Positions 23,403 to 32,002 of a DNA stretch of 64,000 bases are shown here, one piece after another; position 1 is the first letter of the stretch; every line of letters starts with the position of its first letter. The notes beneath the pieces are model-generated. The model did no database searches, was not told where the DNA came from, and saw only the letters and a program-made list of their open reading frames with translations. The stretch spans positions 22,000 to 85,999 of the forward strand of contig NZ_JAAMRE010000032.1 of assembly GCF_013522705.1 (NCBI RefSeq), in the 5' to 3' direction. A program made the position numbers and the translations under genes. Origin of the DNA: Pseudomonas lurida. Its GTDB lineage: Bacteria > Pseudomonadota > Gammaproteobacteria > Pseudomonadales > Pseudomonadaceae.

Positions 23403-25013
23403 ATGTTGAACTTCTCTGCCCACGAATATCCCTATGCGTCGCAACGCCAAAGCGTGTTCGCCCGGCGCGGCATGGTCGCCGCGTCCCAGCCCCTGGCCGC
23501 CCAGGCCGGTATCGAAGTCATGCAACAGGGCGGCAATGCCATTGATGCGGCCATCGCCACGGCGGCGGCGCTTACCGTGGTGGAGCCCACCGGCTGCGGC
23601 CTGGGCGGCGATGCGTTTGCGCTGGTCTGGTGCAAGGGCCAGCTGCACGGCCTGAATGGCAACGGTCACGCGCCGGCCGCGTTGAGCATCGAGGCGGTCA
23701 AGGGCGCAGGCCACGAGCGTATGCCGCTGTACGGTTGGACGCCGGTAACAGTGCCCGGCTGCCCCTCGGCCTGGGCGCAGCTGTCGCAACGCTTCGGCAA
23801 GCTGCCCTTCGACGCGCTGCTGCAACCAGCCATCCGCCTGGCACGGGACGGTTTCCCGCTGTCGCCGGTGGTCGCCCATCAATGGCAACTGGCTGTGAAC
23901 GAATTCAGCCCCCATCGCGACCCGGTGCTCGATGCCTGGTTCGACACCTTCCTCATCGATGGGCGCGCGCCCAAGGCCGGGGAGATGTTCCGCAATCCGG
24001 CCCAGGCCCGCACGCTGGAGGAGCTGGCCGCCACGCGCTGTGAAAGTCTGTATCGCGGCGCACTCGCCGAGCGCCTGGACGCGCATTCCCGTGCCACTGG
24101 CGGTTACCTGCGCGCCAGTGATCTGGAAGATTACCGTGCACAGTGGGTGGCCCCCATCCACATCAACTATCGCGGCGTCGACGTCTGGGAAATTCCACCC
24201 AGCGGCCAGGGCCTGGTCGCCCTGATGGCGCTGAAAATCCTTGAAGGCTTCCACTTCGATCACCGCGACAGCGCACAGACCTGGCATCGCCAGCTCGAAG
24301 CCATGAAGCTGGCCTACAGCGACGGCCTGCACTACATCACCGATCCACTGCACATGCGTATGGCGGTGGACGACCTGCTCAGCGACAGCTACAGCACCCG
24401 GCGTCGCGGGCAGATCGGCGAACAGGCGCAACCGCCCAAACCCGGCGACCCGCACGCCAGCGGCACCGTGTACCTGGCGACCGCCGACGCCGAAGGCAAT
24501 ATGGTCTCGTTTATCCAGAGCAACTACCACGGCTTCGGCTCGGGCGTTGTGCTGCCCGACAGCGGTATCGCCCTGCAGAACCGTGGCCAGGAATTCAGCC
24601 TCGACCCGGCCCACGCGAACTGCCTGGCCCCTGGCAAGAAAACCTTTCACACCATCATCCCTGGGTTTCTCACTCAAAACGGTCACGCCCTCGGGCCGTT
24701 CGGCGTGATGGGTGGCTACATGCAGCCCCAGGGCCACGTGCAAATGGTGATGAACCTGGTGGACTTCGGCCTCAACCCCCAGGCGGCCCTGGACGCGCCG
24801 CGCTGGCAATGGCTGGGCGACCTGAAAGTCGGCATCGAACACGGGGCCTCCCGCGAGTTGGCCAACGCCCTGTCGCGGCGCGGCCACCAGGTGCAGATCG
24901 CCAGTGACCTCACTGACTATGGGCGCGGCCAAATCATCCTGCGCGACCCTGTCAGTGGCGTACTCTGCGGCGGTACCGAACCGAGGGCGGATGCGCATAT
25001 CGCGGTGTGGTGA
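23403..25013 (+). CDS. Gamma-glutamyltransferase-family hydrolase
   Basis: 536 residues of the Ntn-hydrolase GGT family. The segment HASGTVYLATADAEGNMVSF includes the likely autocatalytic nucleophile Thr355; SNYHGFGSGVVLPDSGIALQ and GGYMQPQGHVQM complete the active site. Unlike classical GGT there is no signal peptide: the start MLNFSAHEYPYASQRQSVFA is soluble, so it probably works in the cytoplasm on an imported compound. It lies 36 bp after the ABC ATPase gene. The substrate may be a gamma-glutamyl compound or a cephalosporin-acylase-like amide; not determinable here. Confidence 0.85.
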   Translation: MLNFSAHEYPYASQRQSVFARRGMVAASQPLAAQAGIEVMQQGGNAIDAAIATAAALTVVEPTGCGLGGDAFALVWCKGQLHGLNGNGHAPAALSIEAVKGAGHERMPLYGWTPVTVPGCPSAWAQLSQRFGKLPFDALLQPAIRLARDGFPLSPVVAHQWQLAVNEFSPHRDPVLDAWFDTFLIDGRAPKAGEMFRNPAQARTLEELAATRCESLYRGALAERLDAHSRATGGYLRASDLEDYRAQWVAPIHINYRGVDVWEIPPSGQGLVALMALKILEGFHFDHRDSAQTWHRQLEAMKLAYSDGLHYITDPLHMRMAVDDLLSDSYSTRRRGQIGEQAQPPKPGDPHASGTVYLATADAEGNMVSFIQSNYHGFGSGVVLPDSGIALQNRGQEFSLDPAHANCLAPGKKTFHTIIPGFLTQNGHALGPFGVMGGYMQPQGHVQMVMNLVDFGLNPQAALDAPRWQWLGDLKVGIEHGASRELANALSRRGHQVQIASDLTDYGRGQIILRDPVSGVLCGGTEPRADAHIAVW

Positions 25014-25133
25014 GCCGAGCAGGGGCGGGACTGTCGCTGCCCCTGTTGTTTTGGAAAAGGTTGGTCGAAGCTGTCCCTTTTTTTCACCTCGCCTGTCATT
25101 CCAGGCAAGTGAACAAAATCGAGAGCTTCTCCA

Positions 25134-27539
25134 ATGCCCGTTTTCCGACCCCTGCGCTTGCGCCCTTTGCTGAAACTGAGCCTGCTGGTGAGCCTGAGTA
25201 CCAGCCCGTTGTTCGTCCCCGTCAGCTATGCCGAAGACAGCGCCGCGCGCCGCAGCTATCAGGTGCCGGCCGGCAGCCTGAGCGCGGCATTGACCCGGTT
25301 TGCAGGGCTGGCGGGCGTCAACCTGTCGGTGGACCCGGCGCTCGTCAGCGGGCGCAGCAGCGCCGGCCTGTCCGGCGAGTATGGCGTGGAGGAGGGCTTC
25401 GCGCGCCTGCTGCAAGGCTCCGGCCTGCAACTGCAACCCATGGGCGAGCAGGCCTACATGCTGGTGCCCCAGCCGGACGGCAGCAGCCTGGAACTGGCGC
25501 CCACCTCGATTCTCGGCACCACCGGCCTGTACGACGGCGACAGCTATTCCGGCGGCCAGGTGGCGCGACGTGGCTCCCAGGGGCTGCTGGGCACGCGGGA
25601 CTTCATGGAGACCCCGTTCAGCATCACCACCTACACTCAGGAAGCGGTGAAAAACCAGCAGGCGCGCACCCTCGGCGACCTGATCGCCAGCGACCCTTCG
25701 GTGCGCGCCACCAACCCGGCCGGTGGACGCTACGAGCAATTCACCATCCGGGGGTTCAGCCTGTTCAACAGCGATGTGGCCTACAACGGCCTGTACGGCG
25801 TGCTGCCCACCTATAGCATCGACATGGAAATGGCCGACCGCGTCGATATCCTCAAAGGCCCGAGCCAGTTGATCAACGGCATCTCGCCGCGAGGCAGCGT
25901 CGGCGGTGGCATCAACGTGGTGCCCAAGCGTGCCACCGACAAGGACATCACCTCGCTCACCGGCACCTGGGCTTCCGACAGCCAGGCCGGCGGCGCGGTG
26001 GATGTGGGCCGGCGCTTCGGCGAGGACAATCAGTTCGGCCTGCGTTTCAACGGCGTGAAACAGTCCGGCGATACCGAATGGGACCACCAGAGCGTCGACC
26101 GCGAGATGGCGGTACTGGGCCTGGATTTTCGCGGCGAGCGCCTGCGCCTTTCCACCGATATCGGCCACACCGAGCGCGACACCGATGCGCCCCAGGAGCG
26201 CGTGCAAGTCGCCGCCGCCGCCCCGGTGCCCCGCGCCAGCGATGTAAGCCGCAACTATGCGCAATCCTGGAGCAAGGCACGCACCAACGACACGTTCGGC
26301 ACGGTCAACGGCGAGTTCGACCTCAGCGATAACGTGATGCTCTACGGGGGTGTCGGCGCGCGCAAAAGCAATCACGATTTCCTGCGCCATGCGGTATCCG
26401 TCAGCAATGCGGCCGGCGCGTTCAGTGTGCAGCCGCGCGACTTCACCCGCGATGAAAACGTACGCACCGCCACAGCGGGCGTGCGCAACTGGTTCCACAC
26501 CGGGCCGGTGACCCATGAGGTCAACCTGGCGGCCAGCTATTTCTATATGGACTTCACCAACGGCGGCGCGCGCTATGCGGCCGCGCCGAGCAACCTGTAC
26601 GACCCGGTGCAAACGCCGACGCCTTCAACGCCTACGCGCCAGGACGCCAAGGTCTACACCGAGAACACGTTCAGCGGCCTGGCGTTGTCCGACACCCTGG
26701 GCTTTTTCGACGATCGCCTGCTGCTCACCCTGGGTGCGCGCTGGCAGCGGGTGAAGGTCGACGACTGGAGCGACGGCGTCAAAGGCGACACCGCTTACGA
26801 CGAAGAAAAAATCTCGCCTTCGGGCGGCCTGCTGTTCAAGGCCACCGACAAACTGTCGCTGTACGCCAACTACATGGAAGGCCTGAGCCAGGGCAAGATC
26901 GCGCCGTCCACCTCGGTCAACGAAGACCAGATCTTCGCGCCGTTCATCAGCCGCCAGGTGGAAGTGGGCGCCAAGTACGACGCCGGTGCCTTCGCGGTGA
27001 CCGCCGCCGTATTTCGCATCAAGCAGCCGGCCTACGAGACCAACGCCACCACCCGCGTATTCGGCCCCAACGGCAAGCGCCAGAACGACGGTGTGGAGCT
27101 GAGTGTGTTCGGCGAACCGCTCAAGGGCGTGCGCCTGCTGGGCGGCGTGATGTACATCGACAGCGAACTGAAAAACACCACCAACGGCACTTTCGACGGC
27201 AACCGTGCGCCGGCCACGCCCAAGTACAACGTCAACCTCGGTGCCGAGTGGGATGTGCCAACCCTCGAAGGCCTGACCCTGACCAGCCGCGGCATCCATT
27301 CCAGCTCGCAATACCTGGACCAGTCCAACGTCAAGGAAATCGACGCCTGGAACCGCATCGATGTCGGCGCGCGCTACGCATTCAAGGTGGATGACAAACA
27401 CATCACCCTGCGCGCCAACGTGGAGAACGTCGCCGACAAACGCTACTGGAGCTCCGCGGGCGCCTCGGACGACAGCGAACCGGGGCTGACCCTCTCGACG
27501 CCGCGCACCTACCTGCTTTCCGCCACCGTCGATTTCTAA
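25134..27539 (+). CDS. TonB-dependent outer-membrane receptor with STN domain
   Basis: An 801-residue receptor. A signal peptide (ends PVSYA) is followed by a secretin/TonB N-terminal signalling domain (about residues 60-115), a plug (about 150-260, with TPFSITTYTQEAVKNQQART and YEQFTIRGFS) and a 22-stranded barrel ending with aromatic Phe (LLSATVDF). It resembles ferric-siderophore receptors. STN domains normally signal to an anti-sigma factor, yet no sigma/anti-sigma pair lies next to it. The 120-bp gap from the GGT gene leaves open a separate promoter. Confidence 0.92.
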   Translation: MPVFRPLRLRPLLKLSLLVSLSTSPLFVPVSYAEDSAARRSYQVPAGSLSAALTRFAGLAGVNLSVDPALVSGRSSAGLSGEYGVEEGFARLLQGSGLQLQPMGEQAYMLVPQPDGSSLELAPTSILGTTGLYDGDSYSGGQVARRGSQGLLGTRDFMETPFSITTYTQEAVKNQQARTLGDLIASDPSVRATNPAGGRYEQFTIRGFSLFNSDVAYNGLYGVLPTYSIDMEMADRVDILKGPSQLINGISPRGSVGGGINVVPKRATDKDITSLTGTWASDSQAGGAVDVGRRFGEDNQFGLRFNGVKQSGDTEWDHQSVDREMAVLGLDFRGERLRLSTDIGHTERDTDAPQERVQVAAAAPVPRASDVSRNYAQSWSKARTNDTFGTVNGEFDLSDNVMLYGGVGARKSNHDFLRHAVSVSNAAGAFSVQPRDFTRDENVRTATAGVRNWFHTGPVTHEVNLAASYFYMDFTNGGARYAAAPSNLYDPVQTPTPSTPTRQDAKVYTENTFSGLALSDTLGFFDDRLLLTLGARWQRVKVDDWSDGVKGDTAYDEEKISPSGGLLFKATDKLSLYANYMEGLSQGKIAPSTSVNEDQIFAPFISRQVEVGAKYDAGAFAVTAAVFRIKQPAYETNATTRVFGPNGKRQNDGVELSVFGEPLKGVRLLGGVMYIDSELKNTTNGTFDGNRAPATPKYNVNLGAEWDVPTLEGLTLTSRGIHSSSQYLDQSNVKEIDAWNRIDVGARYAFKVDDKHITLRANVENVADKRYWSSAGASDDSEPGLTLSTPRTYLLSATVDF

Positions 27540-27560
27540 AGGCAGATCGGCATGGAAAAG

Positions 27561-27586
27561 CGGGCTTGCTCATCACAGCAAGCCCG
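27561..27586 (+). terminator. Terminator-like hairpin after the receptor gene
   Basis: CGGGCTTGCT and AGCAAGCCCG make a 10-bp perfect stem with a CATCAC loop, 21 bp past the stop. There is no T-tract, so it may be rho-assisted or a 3'-end protector. Confidence 0.6.
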
Positions 27587-27754
27587 TTCACCACAGCGTT
27601 ATGTGTCAGCCTTTAAGCTTGTACAGCTACCCATGGCTGTCGAAGGCAAGTCGAATCGTCGCACCGGCTTCGTGCGCAATGCGCCAGCGCCTTTTCGAAT
27701 TGCGGCCCAGGGGCAATTTGGATAGGGTGCATGCCTGCCCCTCAGGATACCCCC

Positions 27755-28369
27755 ATGACCGAGCCCGCCCCCAAGACCCGTCGCGCACCCAAAGGTGAAA
27801 AACGCCGCGAAGCGCTGCTGGATGCGGCCTTGCAGGTGTTTTCCCTGGAAGGCTACAGCGGTGCGTCCGTGGCTCGGGTGGCAGCGATTGCGGGGCTGTC
27901 CGTGGCGGGTCTGCTGCACCACTTTCCCAGCAAGATTTCGCTGCTGATGGGCGTGTTGCAACGCCGCGATGAGGTCAACCAGCGCATTGCCGATCAAGTG
28001 CGCGCGGAAAAATCCCTGAGCGGTCTGCTCGGCAGCCTGCGGGCGATCAATCGTTCGAATGCCACGGCGCCGGGCGTGGTGCGCGCCTTTACGATCTTGA
28101 ATGCCGAAAGCCTGCTCGATACGCAGCCTGCCTGGTCGTGGTTCCAGGAACGGTATGCGGGGATTCACGCACGGTTGCAAAACCAGTTCGCCGAGCTGGT
28201 GGCAGCGGGGGAGGTGCGCAGCGATGTAGACATCCCTGGGCTGGTGGAAGAAATCCTGGCCATGATGGATGGCCTGCAAATCCAATGGCTGCGGTTTCCC
28301 GCGCGCGTGGACCTGGTGGCGCGCTTCGATACCTACCTTGCGCGGGTCGAAGCGGCCATCAGAACCTGA
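27755..28369 (+). CDS. TetR-family transcriptional regulator
   Basis: 204 residues from the ATG at 27755 (AGGA seven bases upstream); an ATG at 27731 is also open. The N-terminal HTH is typical (LLDAALQVFSLEGYSGASVA, then LSVAGLLHHFPSKISLLMGV). The C-terminal helical domain binds an unknown ligand. It converges on the GH3 gene, and its target is not evident; the flanking sugar hydrolase and receptor genes are both candidates. Confidence 0.88.
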   Translation: MTEPAPKTRRAPKGEKRREALLDAALQVFSLEGYSGASVARVAAIAGLSVAGLLHHFPSKISLLMGVLQRRDEVNQRIADQVRAEKSLSGLLGSLRAINRSNATAPGVVRAFTILNAESLLDTQPAWSWFQERYAGIHARLQNQFAELVAAGEVRSDVDIPGLVEEILAMMDGLQIQWLRFPARVDLVARFDTYLARVEAAIRT

Positions 28370-28387
28370 ACCGAGCGCGGGTCACAT

Positions 28388-28411
28388 GTGGGAGGGCGCA
28401 GGCCCACCCAC
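28388..28411. repeat. REP-like imperfect hairpin
   Basis: GTGGGAGGGC and GCCCACCCAC pair with one mismatch around GCAG. The GTGGGAGGG core is typical of Pseudomonas intergenic palindromes. It lies between the convergent tetR and GH3 genes and may end both transcripts. Confidence 0.55.
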
Positions 28412-28427
28412 ACCCGGCCGCACTGGA

Positions 28428-31178
28428 TCAGTTGCCCGCAGCGCTGCCCTGGCTGCTGTCATCACTCATGTCGTAGCCATCACCGTCGCTGGTGCCGCTG
28501 TCACCCTGGTTTTGATGCAGCACGCCGCCGGTCTTGACCGTCGATTCACGCAACGTCGAGTTCAGCGCCGAACGCGGCAGCGGGTTGCTGGTGCCGGTCG
28601 ACAGTTCCTGGCGGAACGGGTTGACCAGCTTGGCGTTCAGGCGAATGTCCTGGGACGATGCGCCCACCGACAGGGTGAAGCTGTCGGCATCCACCACCCA
28701 GTGCTTGCTCGCCACGTCGTAGTAGGCCAGCGAGCGGTCATTGAGCTCGATGGTGACGCGCTTGCTCTCGCCCGGCTTGAGGAACACTTTTTTGTAGCCT
28801 TTGAGTTCCTTCAGCGCGCGTTCGACTTTCGGGTTGTTCTGGCCTACATACAACTGCGCGACTTCGGCACCGCCGACCTTGCCCGTGTTGGCCAGGTCGA
28901 ACGAGACTTTGATCGGCGCACCGGCCACCGCCACCCCAGGCGTGACGCTGATATTGCTGTAGCCGAAGGTGGTGTACGACAAGCCATAGCCGAACGGATA
29001 GAGCGGCTTGATGCCTTTTTTCTCATAGCCGCGATAGCCCAGGAACAGGTCGTCCTTGTAGCTCATCCGGTCCAGTTTCTCCTGGTTGTCGAATGTGGGG
29101 AAGGTCGCGTAGATCGGGTTGTCTTCGATGTTACGCTCAATGCTGATCGGCAACTTGGCCGACGGGTTGACCTTGCCCAGCAGGATCTCCGCCAGCGCCT
29201 GGCCGCCGTTCTGCCCAGGGTAGAACGCATGCAGCGCAGCCGGCACCTGGTCGACCCAGTCACTCATCTTCAAGCCGGTGCCGCCGTGCAGGGTGACGAC
29301 AGTGTTCGGGTTGACCTTGGCGATGTTTTGAATCAGCAGGTTCTGGTATTCGGGCAGATCGAAACTATGGTCGAACCCTTCGCCTTCGTACTCGTTGCTG
29401 TTACCGGCGGCCACCAATACCGCGTCGTAGTTGGCCAGCTCCTGTGGCGCGACCAGCGAGGCCCAGCTCATCTGCACGCCGACCAGGCCGCCCATGGTCG
29501 AGAGGTAGCCGTTGCGGCGCGAATATTCCAGCTTGATATCGACCGGCTTGCCGGCTTCCAGCTTGAGTTTGGCAAACACCGGAATGGTCGGCGGAATGCT
29601 GTTGTTAGGCAGCGGTTTACCGTCGCCATTGTCGAGGATTTTCTGACCGTTGACGTACAGGCGCACCGCGCCGTCGGCGCGCACCTTGAACACCTGCTCG
29701 CCGCTGACGGTCGGGGTGATCTGCCCGCTGTAGCGAATCGACGTCGCGGCGGTGTCGCCATTGACCGGCAGGCTGTCGGTGGACCAGTCCAGGTCGACGT
29801 GCTGGTCGGTGCGGCTGGCGGCCGGCTCGCCGGACCAGTTGGTGTTGCTGAAGAACTCGGTCTTCAGACCTTTGACCGGCTTGCCGTCGCTGTCGACATG
29901 GGTCCAGGTCGAGGTGGTCGGGTCCAGGGACAGCCCATCGATGAACTCCACCTTGGCGCCCGGTGCCAGTTGCTGCAGGCCGCTCAACTCGCTGATGTAG
30001 TTGGCGGCCATCACGTTGGCGCTGCCGAAACCAGTGGGTGGCGCGTACTTGGCGAGGCTGCCGACCACAGCAATGCGCTTGACCTTCTTCGCATCCAGCG
30101 GCAGCAGGTTGTTCTGGTTCTTCAGCAGCACAATGCCTTCGCGCGCGGCATTGAGCGCCACGCGGTTGCTGGTGGCGCTGTTCATGTTATGGCTGGTCAA
30201 CGGCGCCTTGCTGTCGAATTTGTACAGGTAGATCTGCTTGAGGATGCGCCGCACTTTGTCGTCGATGGTCGCGCTGCTCAGCTCGCCGCTGTCCAGATAC
30301 GGCTTGAGCACCGTGCTGTTCATCTGGTAACCCATCATGTCCAGGTCAGTGCCGGCCTGGGCCGCGGGCAGGCCGTTGACCACCGCGTTGTAGTCGCTCT
30401 GCACGAAGCCCGGATAGCCCCATTCGGTTTTCAGGATGTCACGCATCAGGTGTTTGTTCTGGCAGGCAAACTCACCGTTCACCTTCTGGAACGCGCACAT
30501 CATCATCGCGACTTTGCTGTTCTTGGAGGCGGACTCGAACGGCGGCAATGTCATCTCGCGCAGTACGCGCTCGCTGATGATTTCGTCGAGGTGGAAGCGG
30601 TTGCTTTCCTGGTCGTTGGCCGCGAAATGCTTGGCGTTGGCCCACACGCCGCGGGACTGGATGCCGTTGATCACAGCGGGGCCCAGGCTGGCGCCGAGGA
30701 ACGGGTCTTCACCGGATAGATACTCGAATGCACGGCCGCTGAAGGGCATGCGGTACAGGTTCACGCCGGGGCCGGTGACGAACTGATAGCCGCCACTGGC
30801 GGTGTCATACCCCAGCGCGCGGCCCAGGTCGATGGCGCGGCGCGGGTTCCAGCTTGCGGCCAGGTTAGGCCCGGACGGGTACACCACGCCCTGGGCGTTG
30901 CCTTCGCTGGTGTAGCGCACGCCTACGCCGCCGTCGGCGCCGTGGATCTGCGGGATGCCGTATTGGCTCAGCGGTTTGACGTCCCAGCCACCGATGCCGC
31001 CGATGTAGGCGAGCTTTTCTTCCATGGTCATCTTCGCCAGGGTTTTATCCGCGGCTTTTTCGGCGCGGCTCATCCGTCCTTCGTCCAGCGCCGGGCTGGT
31101 GGCGGCATGCACTTGGGACACCGCCAGTGCCAGCAGGGCTAACGCCGACTGCGCACCGATCATTTTGCGTTTACTCAT
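28428..31178 (-). CDS. Exported GH3 beta-glucosidase with PA14 domain
   Basis: 916 residues from the ATG at 31178 (GGAGAG upstream). The signal peptide MSKRKMIGAQSALALLALAV is followed by the GH3 TIM-like barrel, with KHFAANDQE and the nucleophile Asp in GFVQSDYNAV. The second alpha/beta domain is interrupted by a PA14 carbohydrate-binding insert (about 420-540, EFFSNTNWSGEPAAS to RLYVNGQKILDNG), and a fibronectin III-like C-terminus follows. The last 55 residues are Ser/Gly/Asp-rich. PA14-bearing GH3 enzymes hydrolyse beta-linked oligosaccharides. Export could be periplasmic or by the neighbouring type II system. Confidence 0.92.
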   Translation of the reverse strand: MSKRKMIGAQSALALLALAVSQVHAATSPALDEGRMSRAEKAADKTLAKMTMEEKLAYIGGIGGWDVKPLSQYGIPQIHGADGGVGVRYTSEGNAQGVVYPSGPNLAASWNPRRAIDLGRALGYDTASGGYQFVTGPGVNLYRMPFSGRAFEYLSGEDPFLGASLGPAVINGIQSRGVWANAKHFAANDQESNRFHLDEIISERVLREMTLPPFESASKNSKVAMMMCAFQKVNGEFACQNKHLMRDILKTEWGYPGFVQSDYNAVVNGLPAAQAGTDLDMMGYQMNSTVLKPYLDSGELSSATIDDKVRRILKQIYLYKFDSKAPLTSHNMNSATSNRVALNAAREGIVLLKNQNNLLPLDAKKVKRIAVVGSLAKYAPPTGFGSANVMAANYISELSGLQQLAPGAKVEFIDGLSLDPTTSTWTHVDSDGKPVKGLKTEFFSNTNWSGEPAASRTDQHVDLDWSTDSLPVNGDTAATSIRYSGQITPTVSGEQVFKVRADGAVRLYVNGQKILDNGDGKPLPNNSIPPTIPVFAKLKLEAGKPVDIKLEYSRRNGYLSTMGGLVGVQMSWASLVAPQELANYDAVLVAAGNSNEYEGEGFDHSFDLPEYQNLLIQNIAKVNPNTVVTLHGGTGLKMSDWVDQVPAALHAFYPGQNGGQALAEILLGKVNPSAKLPISIERNIEDNPIYATFPTFDNQEKLDRMSYKDDLFLGYRGYEKKGIKPLYPFGYGLSYTTFGYSNISVTPGVAVAGAPIKVSFDLANTGKVGGAEVAQLYVGQNNPKVERALKELKGYKKVFLKPGESKRVTIELNDRSLAYYDVASKHWVVDADSFTLSVGASSQDIRLNAKLVNPFRQELSTGTSNPLPRSALNSTLRESTVKTGGVLHQNQGDSGTSDGDGYDMSDDSSQGSAAGN

Positions 31179-31193
31179 GGCTCTCTCCGACAA

Positions 31194-31684
31194 CGGTCAT
31201 TCAACATGGCGCGACGAGACCTGTGTCATTCAGGCACGCTCGTCACTTTTTTCTAGGCAATAGTTGCCCTTGATCGCAATTTTTAACCGATGGCTAATTG
31301 CAACTACTTGGCGAAATTCGCGGGTTTATTAGTTAATTAAAAGTGTGAGTTATTGTTGTGAGTAGTGTCTAAGCGATATCACGCGATGGCATTTTGAACC
31401 GCAAAAACCGCACAATTAAGGCAATTCTTGCGGTTATAAGTCAAACAAAAGCTAATTTTTGCGTGAAATTAGAAATAATTCCTTACGTTTCGGAACTAAG
31501 ACTAAACCTACAAGTCGATTGGTTTAAGAAAATTCATTACGTCATGGCGAACTAGTGGCTTTGTCCGGTAGTTCTAATGTGCCATGTTTTATACAAGCTG
31601 TTTTACCCACTGCTTTGGTGTAGGGTCTTGAACGCGTTCAAGGCTCCACTGGAGCGGCCTGCTGTTTTTATCTGGAGAATGTTT
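31194..31684. other. AT-rich intergenic region with inverted repeat
   Basis: About 490 bp without a convincing gene between the divergent GH3 and small-protein genes. It contains AACCGCAA (31397-31404) and TTGCGGTT (31428-31435), an 8-bp perfect dyad with a 23-bp spacer that could be an operator. Both flanking promoters should lie here. No terminator is seen. Confidence 0.5.
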
Positions 31685-31909
31685 ATGAAAGTTTCCCTGT
31701 TAGGTGCCGGTTTTGTGCTGGGCGTCGCGCTGAGTGGCGCGGCCATGGCGGCTGAGTCCACCGACGCCGACGCCAAGTCCGGCGCTGCCGATTCCACCGT
31801 GTTGACCCAGGCCCACGACGCCAAGGCCGCGAAAAAGCAGAAGGCCGAAACCACCAAGGGCGGGCGACCGCTGAACAGCAGCCAAACCGCGCCCAAAGCC
31901 TCGAACTGA
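31685..31909 (+). CDS. Small exported Ala/Lys-rich protein
   Basis: 74 residues from the ATG at 31685, preceded by GGAGAATGTTT. The signal peptide (MKVSLLGAGFVLGVALSGAA, then MAA) is followed by a 50-residue hydrophilic tail rich in Ala, Lys, Asp and Thr, likely disordered. No domain recognised. It lies 93 bp before the type II secretion operon but a hairpin separates them, so a link is not proven. Confidence 0.6.
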   Translation: MKVSLLGAGFVLGVALSGAAMAAESTDADAKSGAADSTVLTQAHDAKAAKKQKAETTKGGRPLNSSQTAPKASN

Positions 31910-31928
31910 CGGGCAAACGCGCTCCCCT

Positions 31929-31954
31929 TCAGGAGTGGGCGAGCCCACTCCTGA
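31929..31954. terminator. Palindromic hairpin before the gsp operon
   Basis: TCAGGAGTGGGC and GCCCACTCCTGA are exact complements around GA, effectively a stem with a GCGAGC loop. It follows the small exported gene by 20 bp. It probably ends that transcript, although no T-tract follows. Confidence 0.6.
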
Positions 31955-32002
31955 CACGGTTTCTCCATAGCCCTTAGAACATAGCCCCTCAGACAGTCAC
32001 CC

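Noticed and set aside
23388..26612. A 1074-codon open frame on the minus strand opposite the GGT and receptor genes
   Set aside because: It spans two well-supported plus-strand genes and their gap; long antisense frames arise from GC-rich codon use. The translation is low-complexity, rich in Gly/Arg/His/Ala, and shows no domain.
28269..30719. An 816-codon plus-strand frame opposite the GH3 gene
   Set aside because: It mirrors the GH3 coding sequence, starts inside tetR and has no domain or ribosome site.
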